This document shows positions 12,306-23,300 of a stretch of DNA of 64,000 bases, piece by piece (position 1 is the first letter of the stretch; every line of letters begins with the position of its first letter). A program made the translations under genes and the position numbers. Origin of the DNA: Holothuria scabra (lineage: Eukaryota > Echinodermata > Holothuroidea > Aspidochirotida > Holothuriidae); contig CM074187.1 of NCBI GenBank assembly GCA_037179385.1, positions 12,277,450 through 12,341,449 on the forward strand, read 5' to 3'. The notes under the pieces are model-generated. The model saw only the letters and a list, made by a program, of their open reading frames with translations. It searched no databases and was not told the DNA's origin.

Positions 12306-12942
12306 GTCTTCTTGCATTCCACAGTTTTGCCTTATTTTCCTTCATATTTGTGAAACAATGCAGTCAGACTTATCAGTAAGCCTTGTGGTCAGACTTTGTT
12401 TGCAAAACCATAAAACCACTTCCTGTAGTACTATCTCAATTGACTGTATACTAGTACCAAGGAGGTTCTACTAGAACCTCCTTGCTAGTACTATACTCAC
12501 TTGAGAGCTCTTTGATTCACTCCAGATAAATAGAAGAAACAATAGCTACTTTGTTCAGCTGGCTTCACTTCAATCTTTCTCCATGGATTTGTAGGTTTCC
12601 TTGTGTAAAGAGATGTTTTAAAACTATTTAAAACCTGATTCAGAAGAAGATATTTGGAGGTTTTAGAAAAGCAGGGCTGGAAAAAATTTATTTTGCTGCA
12701 AGCAAGTGAAAATTCCTACAATATTCTGATGGTGTTCTTAACAAAAAATGTCCCTCCCTCCTTATATGCAAATTTCCGTCTAAATACTGTGATTTTCCTA
12801 TAAGGAGCTTCCTGAATTGCTGTTGTTTCCCATGGATGATACAGAGTCCTATTTGAAGTTTCCTTACCCACAAGTTAATAAAAAAGTGATCAGACAAAAA
12901 TTAAGAAGATTTGTTGTGCCACCTTCCTCATCTTCTTCATTA
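12306..12942. other. Non-coding stretch with a short perfect hairpin
   Basis: At 12459-12483 lies AAGGAGGTTCTA, one base, then TAGAACCTCCTT: a perfect 12-bp hairpin with flanking partial CTAGTAC symmetry. Open frames on both strands at 12.69-13.05 kb cross the following inverted repeat and are unlikely genes. Confidence 0.5.
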
Positions 12943-13202
12943 TGCGTGTGGCTCCGTTACTTGTCGTTTGGTCTACCCCCGGAAAATGAAACGATATTCC
13001 TGGTGTCACGTGATCAACGAAGACACCAAATGTGCCTTCGCTATCTCTGAAAACACAAAATCATGTGATTTGGTGTCTTGATTTTTTTTTTTTCGGAGAC
13101 AGCGAAGGCAGATTTGGTGTCTTCGTTGATCATGTAACACTTGGAATATCGTTTTATTTTCCGGGGGTAGACCAAACGGCAAGTAACCGAGCCGCACACG
13201 AC
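12943..13202. repeat. Large inverted repeat (foldback), arms about 100 bp
   Basis: The left arm (about 12943-13055: GTGTGGCTCCGTTACTTG, GGTCTACCCCCGGAAAATGA, GATCAACGAAGACACCAAAT) is mirrored by the right arm (about 13098-13202: ATTTGGTGTCTTCGTTGATC, TTTTCCGGGGGTAGACCAAA, AAGTAACCGAGCCGCACAC). About 90% paired by eye, with a short T-rich loop. More CpG than surroundings. Likely a foldback or MITE-type element. Confidence 0.8.
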
Positions 13203-16200
13203 ATGTTTCCAATTCCTACTGACCAATCCTGCATGCATGCCCAGGACTGGGTACCCTATCATTTAAAACCGATCAACTCTTTTTGTGCACCATCAGAGCT
13301 GTATCTTGGTTTTTATCTATTCAGTACTGCAACTCCAAGGAGCATGGCAAAATGAAGCCTCTTCAATGTTTTAACTTAAAAAATGTCATGGCACAAAATG
13401 ATTAAAGTGTCAGAGGTCCACCTGAGACATAGCTAACTAGTAAGCCACAACTGGCATAAAAAGCCATGCCTGGTTCAACTTGAACCAATTGGTTGGAAAC
13501 TGGGCCATTAAACTCCATCTAACTAATTGCTGAAAATCAGACCATGTACATCCATCCAGGCACATAGCCTGGACGATGGACAGGGGGCATGCTTGATCTT
13601 ACACCAAAGGATAAGAAACTTCAACCTAATTTTTCAAGACTTATTCTGTCAAAGTAAAATACTGTATTTATTATCTTGCATATAAGCTGCTAGAAAAAGG
13701 CTCAAAATATTCCAAAAGGAAAGAGTCCTTCTCTCATACCTCTGCTTCATACTGACAAACCCACCACTCCCCCCCCCCACACACACGTTTGGTTACTCTG
13801 GCTATGGACCTGCATGCATCACATGGTAAGTGTGTAATTCAGAGAAAAAATGTTTTCTAAGGGAAAGCATAGCAACTCCACTTTTTTCGATAATGCTTAA
13901 TTTGAAAACTATCACACCTTACTGTATGTCTCCACAGGCTGATGTACATAACTCCATTTATAGTTGTGAATATTAACAGGACCATGGGGTTACCCAACGC
14001 TAAAAGCTATTGTAGTTGATAAGCTTGTAGTATACTTGCCCATGCTGTGACATCTCTTCTTGATAAATCAGCATAGACACCCCAGTGCATCAAAGGCAGT
14101 GTGGGGTGTAACTGATATCTGAGTTTGTCACATGATCTGTGCCCTAAAATGAGCTAAGATTTCATTGTATTCACACTGCGCCATAAGCAATTAACACATG
14201 CTTGATTGACCTGTTAGCTTACCTCAAATGTTACGTAACTTTTTGTGTATTTTAATATATTTCTAACTGTCAATCGATTAATCAGACGTGAAATGTGACT
14301 ATATCAAGTGTGGGTGTAGTGAGCTTCATTCCCTCCCTGAGGCAATAAGAAGTAATCAGGCAGAGAAGGAGAATGTAACAAAAAGTAAGAAGGATCGTTT
14401 CATCATGTATACTTTCTATATTGCACCTATCCATTTGGTCATTTAAAACTGTCTCATAGTGATGCAGTCTTGTACTCTTCCTTTTTCTCTACAGTTTCTC
14501 CTCCAGTTTCAAGCCACATGTGCTAAAGGTTCATCATAAATATCTATAGTACAAGCTTTTCCAAGACTGAAATCATAGATGGGATTAAATGTATCCTGTT
14601 AGCTCAACACCACAGAGGTAATGTCAAAGTTTAAATGTAGAGATCCATAAAGTAATGAGTGTAATTTGTCATCTTGAAAATTAAGCAAATTCTGTTTTGT
14701 AAATTAATTTTGTGTTTGCATATTATTAGTCTTGTTTTATGTTGCAAAGTCTGTGCTCAACTACATCAATGGCATCAGAAAAGAATATCACAAAATAGGT
14801 CATTTCCTAAGTGGAATTTTCCTTGGAATGTCGATGGTCAACGAATCCTATGTACAAGGAGTTTTAGGACAAAAGCCCCAGTAGTCCTGCTCATGTTCAT
14901 ACCAATAAGCAAATTCTAAAGTCTCTCCCTGTTATTGTTTTGAGACACCTTCATTAACTTCAGACAAGTCATTGAGACAGCCTTGAGAAATTTTGCCCAA
15001 ATACATGTAATGAGAATCACAGTGCTACTTAATGTCCCTCCTAGAAGATAAGAGGCCTGTTAGTGAAAAGCTACATGGTATAAAAGCTGTCATATTTTCC
15101 TATGAATGTATCCCCTAGTGGCCATTGCTGTCTTGCAGTATTTCAATGATATGTGATACCAGTGCCTTTCAAATACTGTTCCTGTAAGTGGTCCATGTCA
15201 TAAAGTGTTTAATAATAATTTTTTCTGCTAGTCATATTTATTTCAAGAATTTGTAATGCAGATGTTTCCAGACGGCAAATTCAATTGAGTGCAGATTTTT
15301 ATAAGCAACTTACCTATGCATTTTCACTGCTGAAGCATTGGTTGGCATTATCCTTGTGAGAAGAATATAAATTTCAAAGTATTTTTGGTGTCAAACTACT
15401 TTTGGCTGAAAGTCTTTATGTTTGGAAAATATTCCATTTCACATGCAAAAGTTTGTAAAGTCCGTCGTGCTATAAATTTAAGTTCTCTTTTACACACAAG
15501 AATAATTTCTTTTTTAAGTACAAACACCTTGTAAAATTGCTGATTGTGAATTACTATACATTAAGTTGCTAAGTGTAGACATGTTGCAAATAATTAATTT
15601 CCCTTGCAGATTTTCTGCTCTTCTGTTGTAAAGCATTTACGTTTCCTGTGCATTTATCAAACGGTTCAAACCATAAGTTAATTATGGCTGCAATTATCCA
15701 TAATTGAAAATCTTACCAGTTCAAGGTGTTGACTTCTGTGGGCCTATAAGTCTACTGTATTGTTAAGTGAAATATTAGAATTTGGTTTTAGTTTCCAACA
15801 TAGTTATTCTTGTAATTAAAATGTCAAAGAAGTTTTCCAATTGGATTTCACTTGAGTGATCATCTCCTACTGTAAGTGTGGTGGTAATTGTTTACCACCA
15901 ATCATTTTGAGTGGCCACCTATGGGTTTTAAAACATATACTATAACCAAATGCTGGTCATTAGAGAATTTTGCCCCATGAATGGTGGACATTTATTCTCT
16001 GACATTTGATTTCTGAAGCCAGTAGTGGTGTGACATATTTTTGCAGTTAGCCTTAAGATACTTGGCATCCTGATTTCTAAGGATTAATTTGTATTTCCAT
16101 ATATAATGTGACTAGAATTGAATTCAGAGGTTGAAATTATATACCAAATGAGTATTAAACCACAAAAATCAGTTCAGATCTAGTGAAGTTGTGCTCAAAA

Positions 16201-16649
16201 ATAAAATAAAAAAAAAAATGTGTGAATTAAATTTAAAATATCCAGACCAAATTGGGCAAAAATATCCCACATCTAATAGTTACTACTTGTTCCAAAATTT
16301 ATGAAAGACATGTTTATAATTTCTCAGTATTTTCAGCAGAAAGGTACCCCCCTTGTCTTTATACAGGCTCTAATCACTTGGTGGATATTTCAAGGTCAGT
16401 TTGCTTTTTGCAGTTTTCTGTTTTTAAATTATTGGCCAAGTCATGATGCTGTCAGCAAAATCATGATGCTTAGCTTCAAGGGCCTGTATTTTTTTATGTA
16501 CCCTTTGATTACAATGGTGAAAAGTGACGAAACTGACACAATACTGTACCTACAAGTGGGTTTCCTTGGTTTTTGTAACCCAGTGGCATATGCTACTTTA
16601 TAAATCATCATAATTTCAAGCTTTTTTGTATCAATTTTACACCATACAG
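13203..16649. other. Non-coding stretch before exon 1
   Basis: Holds a SINE-like 3' half at about 13432-13530 (GTAAGCCACAACTGG, CCAATTGGTTGGAAACTGGG, AAACTCCATCTAACTA) and a CA-rich patch near 13770. No exon with matching phase into exon 1 (which needs phase 2) was found. The stretch 14674-14919 is open but shows no family signal. Confidence 0.4.
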
Positions 16650-17303
16650 GCTTGATGGGCCACAGATGGTGTACCCTCTTCAGATGCAATGTGTCTCGCA
16701 ACCATTACCAGTTTCCAACTGCTATGCACCTGTTGTGTACACCCCTACAACAGCCTCCAAGGTGGTACTTATAAATGAGTCACCACCAAGGCCACCATTG
16801 TGTAACCCAGTCTTTCTCTCTGGCCCTGTTCAAGGGGTTCCTCAGCAAGTAGTGCCACAACCTTTGGTATCACCTGAACCAAGATTTTCTCCAGGAACAG
16901 CTCCACAGCAGTTTCGCCCACTAACTCCATACATAGGCCCTAGGCTACCTCCTCCCCTCCCTTTGGAAGTAACATCATCTCAGCCAAGCCCACCAGGACA
17001 GAGAATAACATCTGATACTCCCCAGCAGTTTGGCCCATCAAATCCTTACCTAGGCCCTCAGCTACCCCCTCATCTTCCTTTGAGAGTTGCTTCATCTCAG
17101 TCGAACCCCCAAGGACAAAGACCTACATCTGAAACTAAGATGAGTGGGAACATGAACCTTAATCGAGGGTTCCCATTACCTACTACACCATATGGTTTCC
17201 TGGATGGAACCCCACAGATGTCAACATGTTCCACTGATACCTTGCTGGATGGCAGCAAAAAGGAATTTATGGTTACAAGAGCAGAGAAAGTTTCACTTTG
17301 GAG
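16650..17303 (+). CDS. Exon 1: Pro-rich segment with 39-residue tandem repeat
   Basis: Acceptor ACCATACAG ends at 16649 and donor GAG|GTAAAC follows 17303. The exon enters and leaves in phase 2. Numbered from the ATG at 16666, it encodes about 212 residues rich in Pro, Ser and Gln, with no predicted fold. Residues about 80-118 and 119-157 are a tandem duplication (PQQF..., ending SDT or SET), also visible in the DNA as two 117-bp copies at 16903-17019 and 17020-17136. The frame is open upstream of the ATG through the acceptor, so this is more likely an internal exon than the first one. Human TTC3 also has a Pro-rich stretch, but as I recall it follows rather than precedes the winged-helix-like segment. 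Function of the segment is unknown; a protein-interaction linker is the simplest reading. Confidence 0.8.
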
Positions 17304-20300
17304 GTAAACCAGTGCTTGAAAAATACTTTTGATAGAAGTAGCCAATCTGGCTTCCTGGTAAAAGATTTGGAACAGTGTTTACACTAGCAGCCTGCAGGAT
17401 TGTTGGATTCCTGCAAAGAAATTGAAACAAAGATACAAAGAAATGAAAAATATGTAATGCTAACTCTTAAAATATTTCAATTGATGCCAAAAATATTGCA
17501 TACATTTTAAGGTAAACAGTAAGTGGAAAAAAAAAGAATCTCTCAGAAATTTTGTTTCAATACACACTTGGGCAAACCTCTTCCTTTTATATGTGACATC
17601 GCAAAGTTGATTCAACAGGTTGATTCCAATTTCCAAAGTCTATGTAAGGACAGATTTAGTGCACTTTGAAATATTTTAACATTTTCACTGTGAACCACAT
17701 ATTTTTTAACTCCCTTCCAAAAAATTGCCCCAACCTAATTTGGGTGCTAGTGTAAACACTGATTTGGAAACCAAACAAGGTTTTTGGAGCCCTTTATGAG
17801 ATATTTAAATTCTTAAGTAAAAGGTGCACTCAACTCCCAAGTGTATGCCAGAGCCTGAAGGCTTTTCAGTCATGAATTTGGTAGCTTGTAAACACTGAGG
17901 TAGGGAAGCTTCAGGCACCCAGCACTCATGATTTTATACACCCTGTAAACATATGGGCAGTATCATGGGTGAATATTTCAGATCTCACAGTGTAAATTAT
18001 TTACAGGGTTATTATTAAAGATGCTTTTGTGCCTGCCATCATTTGTGTGAAAGGTTCAAGATGGCCTGTGTAGTAAAGAAAATGTGTGACACCCCTAACC
18101 TTTCACAAATTTCAGACAGTCAACTTTGTTGATGACATCTTAACTTTTATTTAAAGGGTGAACTGAAGGATGTAAAACCATCTTAGTTTTGCAACAAAGT
18201 TATAATAATGCATGAAGTATGTTTACTACACTTGTTTGAGATGAAAGTTCCCAGTTTAAAAATCAGAAAGTTGATATATTTATTACCTTTTCAGCTGTAT
18301 CTCTTGGACAAGAAACTTTGATATACTCTCAAAATTTAGAATGAAGTAGAACCTTGTTTCTTCTGGTATAGACTTATGAAATTTTAACTGTGGCCACCAC
18401 TATGTATGTCTAGAAACCTGGTCTATGGTGTGTATATGTTTTATGTGGAGTGTGAGGATGGCATTGCCTAATTTTGAAATTTTCATCCATTCTGTATTAT
18501 GTTTGCATCATATGAACTGTACAAGTTTGACCACTTAGCACTACGGATGCCCTATTTAACCCTTATTATGCTGTCTGAGACATATAATCCGTTTATAGGG
18601 TACAGTACCTCAAAATATGAATATTGAAGCTTGCATACCTCAATATCAAAAGAATTCCCTCCAATTGCTTTCTTAGCGCTCCTGTCGAAGACTGGGGTGA
18701 CAACCAGAATGATAATTTTTTTTGGGTGGTAATTTTTTCCTTGGGGAAAACAAAACTATAAAGACATAGCTAGCTTTGTTGAGGCAAAAAATAGAAGGCC
18801 CTCAACTTTATTTAGTTTTATAAGGACTAAGTGAAGTCTGACAAGTGATTGTGAATGACCTGTTTCTTGATTTGTTGCAGAACATTTGCTTCAGTGTTTC
18901 ATAACAGCAAAAACACTGAAATGGAAACTACAGACAATTCTTTACTAGCAGTATTTCTTGGTCTGCCTTCTCACATAAGAAGGGCAATAAGGCATCAAGG
19001 AAGCATTGGAGCCTTCTTGAATGAGTGCCCTTGGTTCCTTGTGAATGGTGACAAAGTAGTACTAGTTCCATGCATGGAAAAGTTATACACCTGCCAGGTA
19101 AGACTTTATTCCAAGTCAATTTTTGATTCCTTGCCAAAGGCAGGCAAGGTATCTATGCGATGGTGATGTCGTGTGTATGTGTGTGTGCGTGTGTGTATGT
19201 GTGTGTATGTGACACTTTGGCTTGTAAACACGATATCTCAACAAGGGTAAGTGTGACTAACCTCATATTTGGTGTGTGGGTTGGACGTATTGAGTAGATG
19301 ATCTCTATCGATTTTCGTGGAGGTCAAAGGTCATTTAAGGTCACGAGAGGTCAATAGGTCAATTCCTTAGACATTGCTTGTAAACACAATATCTCAAGAA
19401 GGGTAAGTGTGACTAATCTCATATTTAGTGTGTGCATTGGCCATATTGAGTAGATGATCCCTATTGTTTTTGGTGGAGATCAAAGGTCATTTGGGGTCAT
19501 GAGAGGTCAATAGGTCAAAACCTTGTTAACACTATATCTCAAGAACGGTACATGTGACCATGCATTTTTGGTGTGTGGGTTGGTCATGTTAAGTAGATGA
19601 TCTATATCGATTTTCGTGGAGATCAAAGGTCATTTAAGGTCACGAGAGGTCAATAGGCAAATTTCTTAGAAATTGCTTGTAAACACTGTATCTCAAGAAG
19701 AGCAAGTGTGACTAATCTCATATTTAGTGTGTGCATTGGCCATATTGAGTAGATGATCCCTATTGTTTTTGGTGGAGGTCAAAGGTTATTTGGGGTCACA
19801 AAAGGTCAAAACTTCGTAAACACGATATCTCAAGAACAGTACATGTGACTGTGCTCATATTTAGTGTGTGAATTGGTCATATTGAGTAGATGACCCCAAT
19901 CGATTTTTGTGGAGGTCAAAGTTCATGTGGGGTCACGAGAGGTCAATAGGTTAATTCCTTAGAAATTGCTTGTAAACACAGTATCTCAAGAAGAGTAAGT
20001 GTGACTAATCTCATATTTTGTGTGTGCATTGGCCGTATTGAGTAGATGATCCCAATTTTTTTTGTGGAGGTCAAAGGTCATTTGGGGTCACGAGAGGTCA
20101 AAAGGTCAAAACCTTGTAAACACGGTATCTCGAGAAAGGTACATGTGACTATGTTCATATTTGGTTTGTGGGTTGGTCATATTGAGTAGATGATCCCTAT
20201 TGATTTTCGTGGAGGTCAAAGGTCATTTGGGGTCACAAGAGGTCAAAAGGTCAAAAATTTGCTAACGTGATGTCTCAAGAATGGTACATGTGACTGTTCT

Positions 20301-23300
20301 CCTATTTTGGAGTGTGTTGGCCATATTGAGTAGATGATCCCTATTGTTTTTGATGGAGGTCAAAGGTCATTTGGGGTCATGAGAGGTCAAAAGGTCGAAA
20401 CTTCGTAAACACGATATCTCAAGAATGGTACATGTGACTGTGCTCATTATCAATTTCGCTCCTACTTACCTCTCCTATTACTACTACTACTGGACAGTCC
20501 CAATTACCACGGAACACTCACTGACAATGTTGAATCCTACCTCCATATTTAGAGTGTGGATTGGTCATATTGAGTAGAGGATCCCTATTGATTTTCTCAA
20601 AGGTCAAAGTTCATTTGGAGTCAGCATGTTCAAAGCCTGACAAGAATCGTGCATAGTCTTTCAAGAAAGGTCTCTTGTTGGGTTCTGTAACTTGTCATGT
20701 AGATGGCACATAGTGAATACATGGTCCCAGAAGTTTTTGATGGAGGTCAAATGTCATTTGGGTTCACAACGGGCAAGGGGGATCTCAGTTTAGGAAGATT
20801 GGATGCCTTGCATGTGTACTTTGTGGGCACATTATGGAGCCCTGTTAATTGCAAAACATTGCAAAGCAATGTCAATGTGAAAGAAGGCCTTACATTTCAG
20901 CGGCAAGGAATCACTAAGCCTTTTGGCTTTCTGGTTACATATTGAGCCATACATTGATTAGCAGTATGAATAGGCACATGTTACATTATATAGTGTCGTC
21001 TGTTCCAAGGGTGAAGTTATTGAGACACCAGGACATGTTTAGGGCTTGTCTGCTGCCAAGCAGTACCAGCATTTAATATTGTGGTCATGGAAAATAATGG
21101 GAAGTCATGAAAGGCTGGAGAATTATTTTATGGCCTGAAAATGTTTGAACTTCAGGAAAATTGTGTGAAATCATGGAAAAGCAATGGACATTTTGCAAAG
21201 TGAAATTATTCCATTTCCACATGAAGTATCATAAAGTGTTCTTACTTACAATATTGAAGTTATCCTCTTCATGTAAAATTTACTTTCTTGTAAGATATCC
21301 AAAAGGAAGGTCATGTAAGTTCTTTATTTGTTCTTTGAAAATCATGGCAAAGTCATGACAATTGATTCCTCAAAAAGTGCAGTAACCTTGAGCTAAAGCG
21401 AAAAGAATGTGATCAAGTGCCACTTAATAAGTAGATGCTGTCGTTCGTGGACGGTCGTAAGTGTACAATGCACATGGCCCAAAACTTTGTAAGTAATTGT
21501 AAATCTCTGTGTATAAGCTGATGTAAAATGGGCAAAGAAAGTGTATATCTCTAACTTACAAATATCCTCACAAAAATATGGCAAATGAAAACATGACAAG
21601 ATGGAATAATCATCAGTTAAATGCAGCACATATGTTAGCTTCCTTGCAAAATCATACTTGGAAATTTCCCAGTTGATGAAATCCTTTTAAACCAAACGTG
21701 ATTGGCTAAAACAGAAGGACTTTTTTAGAGCGTATGGGATGTTACTTTTGGTTAATCCCTTCGGATGTGTGCCACATGAAATGTAGATTGGAAGGGAAAC
21801 TAAAATATTAAATTAACTAATGATATTCTATGGTGACAATGCTTGATTGTCTGGAAAAATTAAAAAAAAAATGTTTCTACCTCCCTAGCCCAAGAAATTT
21901 CCACTCAAACTGGAAACATACACAATTGCAGCAGTCACAGTAAATTCTTTATGTATAGTAGGATTGAGTACTGAACAATATTGAACACTAAAGGATACCG
22001 CCAAAAGCTTCCACAAGGCGTGTGCAAAAGACCCTCATACACCAATTTGCCAACACATTTCTAACCTTTAGACTTACAGTTTTTCCCAATTTTTGACAGA
22101 AAGTGACTCCTGGTTTGTCTAACCTTTATTTCAGCCCTGTATTTGACCCTTTAGCGGCTTAGAGGGGAAGTTAAGGCAAAAATAATTTTCGTATGTGAAA
22201 GAGGAACCAAATCTAGACAGTGTGGTGAAATATCCATTGACATTGGACATGTATTTCTTGAGATCTCAGTAAATAAACTTAAGTCAGTAGATTTGTCTTC
22301 CAAAGGGAGTTTGAGGGCAGCATGCAGAGCTTGTATCACTTCCTTACATTGACAAGGAATGCTTTGTTTCCCTTTGAGTTATCAAACTGTTGTGTTGACC
22401 TTGAAGTTAATAGGAATAGGACCTCCCTGTGGGGGATGCAAAGGTTGTCAGTTCTCATGCAACTTATGCAATCACATGTTAATAGTGTGGGATTGTTGAG
22501 GAGGAAGTCAACTCTAAAGTTAAACAAAAGACTGCACTAATGTGGGGATATGATGTCATATGTGCTTGCCTCAAGTTCACTTTTTGTTCAAAATGTGAAA
22601 ACTTTATGTGCTCATATCTCTGAAACCACACATGGGATTTTAATGCAAATTTCACCAAAATGCTTAGAATAAGTACTCCTCAGACATACCAAATCCTGTT
22701 ATGACCTTAAATCCTTAAGGGGGGATTCATTAGGCAGTACTGAGCTATGTACAATATTATGTATACACAGTAAAATTGTATGGGTTCCATGAAATGCTAA
22801 GCTTTTTTATGGATGCTGCCATATTTGTGCTTTTCATGTCCCAAGAGGATGCATATGTGTGAAATACCTCCTCTTCAAGTGTATCCCATATCTTTAAGAT
22901 GATTACATAGCATAGGTTTGTAATAAGCTATTCCAACTGCGTGCTAACCACGCTCATATATTGTATAAATGCTAAATTATGGTTTCGCAGTGAAACGATT
23001 CTTAGTGAAGTGGTTAAACACTTGAAGAATTAGTCTGCCCATTTTAGTTTTCAAGGGAACTGTGGATGTTAAAAACATATTTGTCCCAAACATCATAAGC
23101 AATGGGTGGGTATGTAGACTTGCTTTGAAATTCAAATTGGACATAGTGACCCCTGCCATTTGACAGTAGATCTTTAATACCAGCTATTCATTATTTATGT
23201 CTTACAGAAAGTGGTAAGGGATATTCAAAAAGGGCACTAAGCCAAAAGAAAAGAAATCACTCCCAAAGGGACTATTGCAGGCAAAATAGAAATATGAGCC

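Noticed and set aside
12688..13355. Several overlapping open frames of 68-107 codons
   Set aside because: They cross the large inverted repeat and appear on both strands, as expected from palindromic DNA.
19206..20440. Regularly spaced direct repeats that could suggest a CRISPR-like array
   Set aside because: Units are 140-160 bp, diverged, and lie in a eukaryotic intron inside a TIR-bounded element.
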